From Hydnum rufescens UP504 (taxonomy: Eukaryota > Basidiomycota > Agaricomycetes > Cantharellales > Hydnaceae): DNA of 17,943 nt. Every line of letters starts with the position of its first letter. Position 1 is the stretch's first letter. The stretch spans positions 1 through 17,943 of the forward strand of contig MU129349.1 in NCBI GenBank assembly GCA_014904985.1, in the 5' to 3' direction. Of the stretch, positions 8,288-16,143 are shown one piece after another. A program made the position numbers and the translations under genes. Below the pieces are notes generated by a model, which saw nothing but the letters and a program-made list of their open reading frames with translations, was not told the origin of the DNA and searched no databases.

Positions 8288-10813
8288 TTAGTCTCCATTT
8301 GTGTCAATGTCTATCAGAGTACAAAATCACTCATTATAACTCATTGTGGCTATCCCTGATAATGCTGTGTTGCCTGCTGACCCCAAGGCCCACATTCCCC
8401 TGGTTTCCAGACCCCCTCCCGCTACCCCCATGTGGTTCCCCCTCCATGTAGTATTGATATTGGCTGAAGTTGAATTTCTCTTAAGGTCAATTTGATCATT
8501 GTCAATAGACATCAAAGACAATCAGTCCTCCTTAGGCCAGCGAAATGACCTCAAATGGTACTCCTTCTGAGGTCAGCCCAAGTGGCTGACCGAGGTGGTG
8601 GGGCACCCATTCACGATCACAGATCTGGAGAGGATGGGTGGGAGGGGGAGAACAAGCAGGTGTGGGGTTGGGTGCTGTATCTGCACCTGAGTCCTGGAGC
8701 CAGGGAGTGATGCATTCATTTCCTGGGCATCTCCTGCTGGGGTCTTCACTAGCCTGGCCTGAGCATTCACCTCTGCAATCTCTGCAGTTTGCCAGTGTAA
8801 TCTCTTTTCATGCTTCCAATTGTTCGATTCAACATTGTCTGGGTTTATGAAATGTTGCTGCAAATAGACTACTCCAGGACTTGCAGGCAGCTTGCCATCT
8901 CTTGACCTCACCCCATTCTTTCTGCCATGCTCAGCATTGATCCTCTGAATAATCTCAGCTTTGGCTTTCTGATCACCTTTCTGTGCCTTGGAAAGCAGCT
9001 GGGTGGCTTCATTGATTGCCTCAGCTTCTACTTGTTTCTGCTTTCATCTCTCTCCTATCTTGGCCACCCTAGTGGACTTGACCACAGCATCACTGGGAGT
9101 CAAATCATATGATGATATGTCAGAGTTGTCATCATAAGGTAGGCCCCCAGAGGACTGATCCCAGAATTTGGCATATGGATCCTCTGCATCATTCACTGAA
9201 TCATTGATTGGTACAGAAGGAATGTGTGTGGAAGGATTGCTATCTTCAAGGGATAACTGATCAATTTGAGAAGCGATTTCCACTTCAGTCACGCTCGGAG
9301 GAAATGGACCACTTCCCAGGATACATCAGATTGTTGCAATCATTCTTGGGTCCAGCTTCACTGATGTGGGGTCAGGAAAGAGTTCGTGGAGGAGGCATTG
9401 CTCCAAAGGCTTGTGACTTCCTGGAAGTCTATTTCCAGGATATCTGCTGGGGGGTTGAGCTCACCAGGGTTTGGGATGCAGGATATGTGCCAGATGGTGT
9501 TCAACATGGACAATATGCCAACTAGTAGGGAGGACTCTGCCTTCTGGAGCAGCCACCCACACCCCTTCTGGCAACTCTTTGATGCTCCTAACCCCTGACT
9601 GCATTGGACCTTCGACTACACCAAAGGTCGGGACCCCATCCTCCAGTAATTCCTCTAACCACTGTGAATTGGCCTGCAACACTGGATACACAAAAATGGT
9701 GCCAATAAGGGTTTCATCCATGCCCATTGTGGGGGGTGATGCTCCAAATGTATGGGCAACTTGCCAGACACATCAGCAAGCCAGTAAACGGGTGTAGCCT
9801 CCAAATTCATATGCGCATCGGAGATTATCATAAACAACTTGTGTGTGATGCACAGATGAAGAATGGGGAGTATCAAGGGAAGCACTGGATGGGGGTAGAC
9901 GAGGCACAAAGTCTTTGCCAATGGGGATACTGAGTGACTCAGCAACTAATTTCCAATCCATGTACAGAGCTCTGTTTTTCTCCAGGAAATATGTAACATT
10001 CTTCGTGGTAAGGTGACAATAGGAGGTAGCCACTAGAAGTTTTGAGTGCAAGCTCTGTTGAAAAGGGCTTGGGATCACTGGGCAGTCGTTGGATGTAAGG
10101 TCAGTATGTAAGTTGTGGGGATGCGGGTGAAGTCCTGGGGCATCACACCAGGAAGTTCTTTAAGTATGGTGTCTTCAGGGCCATACTGCGCCAGCATGTA
10201 CATATCATCGGTAGTCCTCCCATGTTCCCAATGACCAAAGAACTGGAATGGATGGTGACTGTTTGTACATGCTAATGACCATTCATATCTATCAAAACTA
10301 TGCACCTGATTCCCTCGACCTGGAACAGAAATCAGCATGAATGCAGAGCAGTGAGATGCAAAAATCAGTATACACACGCATATTCTGAATCACATGCCTC
10401 GAGAGCTCATCCTTGTGGAGGGAGGCCCAGTCTACCAGTCCAGTTGGTGATGGAGATGGCATAAGAACACCATTTTCATCCCATGTCATGGCTTGACCTT
10501 CTCCAGCGAGGCAACAAAATGACCCTATGGCAGAGTCACCCTGACTGCCCTCGAGCTGGCTGCCAAACCCCTGACATGTCTCAGGATGATCCACTCCACC
10601 AGGGGAATCATACAGTGCACCATTGGACTGGCCAGTAGTCACCATCGAAACAGCAGGATTGGAGTATTTTCGGCAGACCCCGAGAACCCTTTCTACATGT
10701 CAATCAAAAGCTCTAACAACAAGTTTAGATCTCACTGGTACTGTCTTTGTCGATTGTTGGTTGTGCAGGCCCCAACTACCTTCATAATTGAAATCTAACC
10801 AACTGTTAAGCAT
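8288..10813 (-). pseudogene. Gene D: second member of the A/D family, one intron, eight in-frame TGA codons
   Basis: Family not recognised, but this is the best-preserved gene here. The proposed start is ATG 10813-10811 (MLNSWLDFNYEGSWGLHNQQ), just after an in-frame TGA. Exon 1 ends at 10378 and exon 2 begins at 10319. A single frame change occurs near 10090-10105; from there one frame stays open to TAA 8290-8288 apart from TGA codons. TGA positions (first base of codon) are 10702, 9775, 9463, 9328, 9046, 8575, 8524 and 8329. Features in order: YEWSLACTNSHHPFQFF; LEKNRALYMDWKLVAESL; core CAYEFGGYTRLL and DETLIGTIFVYPV with WLEELLEDGVP; a YPG...HKPLEQCLLHELF block; GSGPFPPS; an acidic stretch; a Lys/Ala/Glu-rich probable coiled coil (KQVEAEAINEATQLLSKAQK); a Pro-rich tail. 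The full product would be ~820 residues. No catalytic motif is recognised. It is diverged from gene A, and its 5' end faces gene E. Confidence 0.75.
10320..10377 (-). other. Spliceosomal intron in gene D
   Basis: On the minus strand the donor is GTGTGT and the acceptor TTCCAG, 58 nt apart, with a CTGAT branch-like motif ~10 nt before the acceptor. Removal joins the exons as VIQNMR|RGNQVHSFDRYEW within an Arg codon. Without splicing both flanking frames hit stops. Confidence 0.85.
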
Positions 10814-10926
10814 CTTTCTTTTTCAAAACATTTATCTGTGTCCTAACAATTAGACCTACAGTGCCAAACCTTGTTCCTTCAATACTTCCACTAAATTTTC
10901 ACGGTCAATCATTCCCACAGTGTGTC
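10814..10926. promoter_or_regulatory. Divergent promoter interval between genes D and E
   Basis: Only 113 bp separate the proposed ATG of D (minus) from the proposed ATG of E (plus). The stretch is AT-rich with pyrimidine runs on the plus strand (10814-10824). A bidirectional promoter is inferred from layout; no TATA box is clear. If either gene starts further upstream, the two would overlap. Confidence 0.35.
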
Positions 10927-12030
10927 ATGTCAACCATACAACACAAGTATATTGTAACATCAGGAATACTCAGTGTTGATCCTGGATTCAAGGCCTTGAA
11001 TTGGCATGGTGACGTAGATACTATGTTCAGCATTGGGATCATCCACCTTCTTGCTTGGTTCACAGCCACCCAAGTACACATCACAGATATTTACACTCAA
11101 GCTGATGTATGTGAACGTCTCATTGTATCACAAAAAAACATTGACTGATACAAACTAGAATCCCTACATTGTCACCCTCATCACCAATGAAGATATTGAA
11201 CACGCCATGGACACCCTTGTTGGCAAACATGAACTTACTGTCTGAGGAAGGGAAAGCATGGTTCATGTTTCCATATGCTGTGCTACCAGTACTGAGGAAG
11301 TTGAGACTCTAGGTAAGTCATGATCTATTGTAGTTTTAGCCTTCCTACAAGCTTACATCCCCCAGGCTTTCAAAAACTACCAAGAAATTCAGTTTGGTCT
11401 CATTGGTCTGATCATCAACGGAAGTGAAAAACCTTGTTTCACTACGTCAGTGTCACAGAGAGGAGAGATCTTGTGAGAAGCCTCTCTGACCTTCTGAACC
11501 CTTTCCCCCAGCCTATCGCAAACCAACTGCCACAAGGCCTTCAGTGGTATTGTTGGATGGGCAGATCTGGTGGGAAACGTAAAGAAGCTGAGTCTGATGT
11601 GTTAGACAAAGCTAGGCTGTGCAACAATCTGCATTTGTACAAACGTGCCTGAACAGAGGGAGGTAGTGACTTCATGGACACTTCTCCTACCTCCCCAACC
11701 TGCATTGCCCAGCTGAGTCATGCTGCCACCCCTCTACTGGCAGATGATGGAATGGATGGAATGGACATTGACAAACTACCAATGCCTGGAACTAGGGACA
11801 CTGACAAGGCTCACGAAGACACCACAGACAAGCTTCCCGTCTTGCCAACCCATTATAGAAGAAGGGTTGGGAGCTCCGATGACTGTCAAATCAAAATCTG
11901 GTTCAGCCAGTGTGTAGATGGGAGACTGTATTTCTGTTGTTATTTGTTGGATTGGTTTGCTTCAATGGTTGATCACACTCTGCAAGATGTGTATGGTGTT
12001 CAGTGGAGAATAGGAAGGGATATGGACTAG
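10927..12030 (+). pseudogene. Gene E: unidentified gene, one intron, decayed
   Basis: Family not recognised. ATG 10927 begins MSTIQHKYIVTSGILSVDPG; the frame is open upstream to ~10816, so the start is uncertain. The frame runs as LNWHGDVDTMFSIGIIHLL and ADVCERLIVSQK to an A-run (11131-11138), where one base shifts it into VTLITNEDIEHAMDTLVG. A 53-nt intron follows VETL. Exon 2 stays in one frame to TAG 12028 apart from TGA: RDLVRSLSDLLNPFPQP, a basic GKRKEAESDVLDKARL stretch, then an acidic and Ser/Thr-rich tail with DDGMDGMDIDKLP. In-frame stops are TAG 11156 (possible CAG-to-TAG) and TGA at 11243, 11425 and 11650, each fitting CGA. Frame 2 of exon 2 also looks partly sensible at 11366-11455 (AFKNYQEIQFGLIGLIINGS), so the acceptor or frame there could differ. 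Confidence 0.5.
11313..11365 (+). other. Spliceosomal intron in gene E
   Basis: Donor GTAAGT at 11313 is a perfect consensus. The acceptor CCCCAG ending at 11365 gives 53 nt. Splicing moves frame 2 to frame 1, which is then free of TAA and TAG for ~660 nt. A branch site is not obvious. Confidence 0.65.
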
Positions 12031-12055
12031 CTGTAGTCAATGATATATCATCTGG

Positions 12056-12204
12056 GATGCTTATGGAAAGGCTTATACATAGAGGATGCTTGTAGGAAGG
12101 CTTATATGTTGTAGGGGATGCTTGTGGAAAGGCTTATACGTCTGGGATGCTTATGGAAGGCTTATACATCATGTAGGATGCTTATGGAAAGGCTTATACA
12201 TTGT
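12056..12204 (+). repeat. Tandem array, about five copies of a 28-33-bp unit
   Basis: Units of the type GATGCTTATGGAAAGGCT followed by TATACAT recur five times, with variants such as GCTTGTGG and GCTTGTAGG, and differ mainly in a 4-8-nt spacer. The array begins just after gene E, and a TGATATATCA palindrome (12041-12050) precedes it. No coding role is seen. Confidence 0.9.
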
Positions 12205-12641
12205 TCATGTTGTGTTGGTTCATTTACTGATATTTGTGTATTCTTGTTTATGTTCTCCTGGTCAAAATGCGGATATCTGTGGGCTACAGACTGGTCAGTG
12301 CTTGGTTAGTCTTGTTAGTGTCTTTCTTCCTTCTTTCTTCAAAACCTGATTCGTATTTTGTTATGCTTACTTTTCCTTGGATGTCCAGCAACTCTAACCT
12401 TAGGTCCTGCAACTATCCTTGGCTTTAGTGATTCATGTAGAGGGCTACCAGTGGCTTTGTCTCAACAACCTTGAAGATGACTTAGCTCCAGATGGCTTAT
12501 AGATAGACTGTTCTTTAGAGGCAAGCAGAAAAGTTGACAGTGGTTGACAGTGATGATTTCCAGAGAGGAGATTATTATAGGGGGATACAGGAAATCTACC
12601 AGCTTTTATACCTTTCTGAAGGTGGCTGTGTTTAAGAAATA
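12205..12641. other. Stretch without a supported gene
   Basis: T-rich sequence with short open frames only and no codon-like signal. A GTTGACAGTG direct repeat occurs at 12533-12553. Nothing else stands out. Confidence 0.4.
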
Positions 12642-12830
12642 TGACTCCCTCATGGGTGAGTCATATGTGAGTCATAGGTGAGAACAAAAGAAAAATAACA
12701 AGATGATGTCATAATGCAGTCATAGCTGAGTCATGCATAAGGAGAACAAAAGGAATCATGAGGAGGTGATGTCATAGTGATGTCATTCATAAAGAGAACA
12801 AAAGGAATCATGAGGAGGGGTGATGTCACC
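12642..12830 (+). repeat. Repeat with TGAGTCA and TGATGTCA motifs, 52-bp period
   Basis: GAGAACAAAAGGAATCATGA recurs at 12742 and 12794 (period 52), with a truncated relative at 12679. Between copies lie TGAGTCA at 12657, 12668 and 12727, TGACTC at 12642, and TGATGTCA at 12767 and 12822 plus close variants. TGAGTCA and TGATGTCA are the known binding cores of bZIP factors (Gcn4/AP-1 and CRE-like), but here they may simply be repeat content. No gene starts close downstream. Confidence 0.75.
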
Positions 12831-12934
12831 AATTTGGTGAGCATGTGGAATGCTTGGAGCATGAGGTCACTGACCATGTGGAGCATTCTGGAGGTGAAAT
12901 GGAAGGATATCTCCAGGTTTTGGAGATTAATTTG

Positions 12935-13445
12935 AGCATAGTCCAATGGTTAAGGTGTTTTGTTGCTGGTTGATAATGGGGACAAGTGCATGGGATGGGA
13001 TTCGATGCAGAAACAGCAGTTTGCATCCGTAATAGACGTTCTTGGTATCATTCGATGCAGATTTTTAACAGCTTTCTGGGCACAGTGTTCTGAGCAGATC
13101 CGGTGTAAACTGACAGAGAAATTTGTTTTTTACTGATGGGTGTTGATTCTGATAGTAATATCATTCTGTAGAGTTCAGTTTTAATCTGTTCTTTGCATAC
13201 TCAATACCATTACATGTGAATTTTTTATATCTTTCCAGGCGCAGTTGTTACGAAAGAATTCAATGTGAAGTGACAGAGAAATTTGTTTTTTACTGGAAAT
13301 CCTGGAGTTTGATAGTAAAATTGGCCTGGAGAGTGCAGTTTTGGTCTGTTTGACTTGTGTTTGGTACCATTCAAAAGGTGTGAATCATAGCTTTCTAAGC
13401 ATTATATGGGCATACCTCTCTGATCAAAACTGATGGAGTTATAGA
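12935..13445 (+). mobile_element. tRNA-derived SINE-like element with a repeated 160-bp body
   Basis: An A-box-like TAGTCCAATGG (12939-12949) and a B-box-like GGATTCGATGC (12998-13008), 48 nt apart, form a tRNA-like internal Pol III promoter. The body has 2.5 copies of a ~160-bp unit: 13042-13200, 13201-13360 and a partial 13361-13445. A 25-nt block at 13111-13135 recurs exactly at 13271-13295. Each unit starts with a GGTAYCATTC-type motif. No poly-A tail or target-site duplication could be fixed, so the ends are approximate. Confidence 0.65.
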
Positions 13446-13788
13446 ATGAATTTGATTTCCGCACATAGCCATAATTAATTTCGTAATTGGTCATGTGATC
13501 ATCCAAAGGCTGGGAGTGGTGTGATTTCGCGTTTTCTGATACTGGATGTTTTTATCTTCCACACTGTGGCCCCAACCCTCCACCTGTGGATGATGGAATG
13601 CACATCGATGAACCCCCAGTATCTGGATCTGGGGATGTGGGCAAGGCTCACAACACTGTGGTGATTCCAAATTATTTCCATCCCCCATGTCCACATATTA
13701 TTGAGGACTGGGTATTCTTCAAGTGCTAGGATACCCATGTATAATTCTAGTGGTTTAATACATTTCAGTTTAGGCTACTGCATGGGGT
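13446..13788. other. Stretch without a supported gene
   Basis: A minus-strand open frame (13499-13738) exists, but its product has no recognisable features and no splice or codon support. Nothing else is seen. Confidence 0.35.
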
Positions 13789-13820
13789 CCCATGGGGGAT
13801 TTTTTGACCTCCCCCATGGG
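13789..13820. repeat. Perfect 11-bp inverted repeat (hairpin)
   Basis: CCCATGGGGGA (13789-13799) and TCCCCCATGGG (13810-13820) are exact inverted copies around a 10-nt T-rich loop. It is followed 22 nt later by a second hairpin. Confidence 0.85.
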
Positions 13821-13842
13821 TTCAAAAACCACTGAGTGGAAT

Positions 13843-13891
13843 CCTGTGACCTGTGACCAAACCTGTGGTAGGTTCAGTCACAGGTCACAGG
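13843..13891. repeat. Perfect 15-bp inverted repeat (hairpin)
   Basis: CCTGTGACCTGTGAC (13843-13857) and GTCACAGGTCACAGG (13877-13891) are exact inverted copies around a 19-nt loop. Each arm itself repeats CTGTGAC. With the hairpin at 13789 it suggests a small foldback or MITE-like remnant; no flanking duplication was found. Confidence 0.85.
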
Positions 13892-14560
13892 GGCTTGTGA
13901 ACTGAACCCCAGGCATGGTGTCATGTGTCACAGACCCTGGCAAACTATGAAAAGGCTCCCTTTGAAATAGCCAAGTCAAGCCAAGTCTTTTGTTGAAAGG
14001 ACTTGATCCAGATTCAGCCTAATTCATGGTATAAAATATACAAGTCATTGGCTTGAGTTGAGCCAACCACATCATTTTTGGCAATTAGCATGACCCCACT
14101 GGGGTCACTTCACACATCCCAGTTTCATTATGGATCCAAATTTATCCACAGGCATTATCACACTGGGGAGCACACCAATCATACTATGTAATATCTAATT
14201 ATCTATTGTTGAATTAGGGTCTTTCACAATAACAAAAATGAGGCAAAAATGTGCACAAAACCAATTCAGTTGGCCTCAAAAATGCTGTTTTTGGGTTCAT
14301 TTGAGTTCTATTGTGAAACACCCTATTATTATCACAACTTATTTAGAGTATACACTCCTGCTTGCCTAAGGGGCTCACCCACACATGCACCACCATGCAG
14401 GTTTTTGGCACATTATTGGAGCATCTTACTCCATTGTCACATTGTGCGGGTTGTTGGGGCCACCAGTGGTGCAGGTGATCATGTGGCTTTCACATGACTG
14501 GCTCTAGCAATGATCTGATTATATAGCTCACAAACTAGCTGGTAAAAGTCAAATCTAGTT
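13892..14560. other. Stretch without a supported gene
   Basis: AT-rich sequence holding one short hairpin, TGACCCC ACT GGGGTCA (14091-14107). An 82-codon open frame on the plus strand (14249-14497) has no recognisable product and no supporting signals. Confidence 0.4.
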
Positions 14561-14686
14561 CTAAGTGCCAAGGAAGTTGACACCCTTCTTGATGTTTTTC
14601 TTCAATTCAGGGAGAGCAGCCTGGATACATTTCTCCTCCTCAGCAGAAAGCTAGCCCAACAGGTGAATCTTGGTGAGTCCTTCCGG

Positions 14687-14758
14687 CTGCAAGTAGGGAA
14701 GAAATAATAATAAAAATCAAAAATGTAGGTTGCAAATAGGGGCTAGTGGACCACTTAC
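14687..14758 (-). other. Intron 2 of the malate dehydrogenase pseudogene
   Basis: Minus-strand donor GTAAGT and acceptor TTGCAG are 72 nt apart, with an AT-rich interior. It separates FPSNE from PEGLTKI, the family's FASNVELGPEGV region. Confidence 0.8.
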
Positions 14759-14962
14759 ACTCATTGCTAGGGAAGCACATGACACTCTCGCTCTCATAAA
14801 GAGGAGACTTGATGAAGGACGGTGTGATCACTCCCTTGTTGCCACCAGAGTAGACAAGAAGGTGAATGACACCAAGAGTGGTGATACCACACCTTTGCAA
14901 GGTTGAACTTGCTTGCCTTCTTCAGGACTTCAGTGACAATTGAGACAGTGAAGTTCATGGAT

Positions 14963-15016
14963 CTACATATATAAAATTGACAGAGGATCAAGTATAGTGC
15001 AAGAGAGAGGACGAAC
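14963..15016 (-). other. Intron 1 of the malate dehydrogenase pseudogene
   Basis: Minus-strand donor GTTCGT and acceptor ATGTAG are 54 nt apart, interrupting the family's IISNPVNSTVPIV block right after HILIIS. Downstream one base is missing compared with the expected reading (DPVNFTVSIV). Confidence 0.7.
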
Positions 15017-15288
15017 CAGAGATGATGAGAATATGTGCCTCAGGGGCATCCTCACTGATGGCCTGAGCAAGGTCCCGGATGATAGGTGCATTGGTGTTGA
15101 ATAAATCGACCCGCGACAATGTTTGGCTTCTGTGGGATGCCAGCAGCAATGATGACAATTTTGGTTCCCTGGAGTGCATTGCCAAGTTTCTCCGATATAT
15201 ACCCATTGACTTCTCCAGCAGTAGCAACATGGCTCATATCAGCAGCGATGCTGGGAGCCCTGCTAATATCATACAGACTAAGGGAGTG

Positions 15289-15954
15289 TGTTGTACTCAG
15301 CCAGTTGTCATTTGGCGTATTCTTGTTCTGTGGATTGTTGTTTGGGGTGTTCATTTCCTGGTTCTGGTTCAGGCAATGACCTAGGATAATGTCAGTTAAA
15401 GCATAAACTAATGCAAAAAGAGTCTCTTTGTGTGGATGTATCTAGAGGATAATACTTACCAGTGAATGGTAATGCCATTGTCGTGCTAACTGCCGAAATT
15501 CTTCCCACACTTGAGCAGCATCAAGCTTATGAAGTCCAGCAATTAGCATAGGTATGCTGTACCTCTGGGGTGAGTTAATCAGGAATATCTGTGCCTTTTG
15601 TCTGCAACCATATGATTTGAGACACAACAGACAAAAAATGGGAACTGGAGGGTTGGCACAGCACCAACCTCTGGACCTCCTTAAGACTGTTATCACATCT
15701 CTATACACCGTTTGCTGCTCAGTACTGAATGCCAGTCTCACTGGCATTTGGTGTCCTGTCATCGCAACACACATGTTCTGTAGGGATCCCACTTTTTCTG
15801 GCATTCGAAGCATCCCTGACCCATGGAGCTGGATACCACATAGATACTTACCTTCACGACAAAAATGCCAAACAACTGGCCCTATTTTGTGGAGGGGAGG
15901 TTTGTCTGTTACTGTGCTAAACCTTGTAAGTACTAAAGGTTGTATCATCCCCAA
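15289..15954 (-). pseudogene. Fragment F: unidentified coding fragment upstream of the malate dehydrogenase copy
   Basis: Family not recognised. A minus-strand frame is open at 15954-15442; its C-terminal part, PMLIAGLHKLDAAQVWEEFR and QLARQWHYHSL, looks like real protein, and it ends at a perfect GTAAGT donor at 15459. A possible acceptor (ATCCTAG, ending 15381) leads to LPEPEPGNEHPKQQSTEQEY followed by a TGA that would again be CGA (15312-15310). The junction phase does not fit cleanly, so the exon link is tentative. The malate dehydrogenase homology begins right after it, giving a chimeric stretch. The upstream half of the frame looks less protein-like and may be chance. Confidence 0.3.
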
Positions 15955-16143
15955 GCATTAATCTGTCTTTCCATCATTAGCTCTTTTGCTTTGTTTGTGG
16001 ACTTGCGAAAACATGGGGCGATGGTTTTGGAAGTGCAAAAATGGGGGATGTCACTTCTGGCATACGTATCACTATGAATCATTGTGAAATATAGATTGCA
16101 ACTAATCTATGTTGTTTCTTTAGGCTGGTCCAATCATTGTGAC

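Larger units (their letters stand above)
14561..15288 (-). pseudogene. Malate dehydrogenase (mitochondrial-type) pseudogene with introns and internal deletion
   Basis: Malate dehydrogenase interconverts malate and oxaloacetate with NAD. The minus strand reads, across several frames, LSLYDISRAPSIAADMSH, NALQGTKIVIIAAGIPQKP, DLFNTNAPIIRDLAQAISED, HILIIS, FTVSIVTEVLKKASKF, GITTLGV, KGVITPSFIKSPLYESE and LSAEEEKCIQAALPELKKNI, in the family order. It is broken: the Gly-rich NAD-binding N-terminus is missing; frames shift near 15110, 14957 and 14890; TAG 14653-14651 interrupts PEGLTKIHLLG(*)LSAEEEK; and roughly 120 residues between the VTTLDVV-type block and KGVITP are gone, including the segment with the catalytic His. 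Two introns are still present, so it came from genomic DNA, not a processed transcript. It ends at TAG 14563-14561. It cannot make an active enzyme. Confidence 0.88.

Noticed and set aside
9208..9945. Plus-strand open frames of 70-108 codons
   Set aside because: They overlap gene D, which has a consistent frame, a splice junction and a paralog; these are shadows.
8288..10813. UGA recoded as an amino acid (Trp or selenocysteine) in these genes
   Set aside because: Genes use TGG for Trp normally, the TGA sites fit Arg by context and paralog comparison, the same genes also carry frameshifts, and nuclear basidiomycete genes use the standard code.
12056..12204. CRISPR-like array
   Set aside because: Repeats are degenerate, spacers are 4-8 nt, and the sequence is eukaryotic.
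15554..15961. Plus-strand 135-codon frame as an alternative gene
   Set aside because: No motif, splice or paralog support; the minus strand has a GTAAGT donor and more protein-like sequence, though both are weak.
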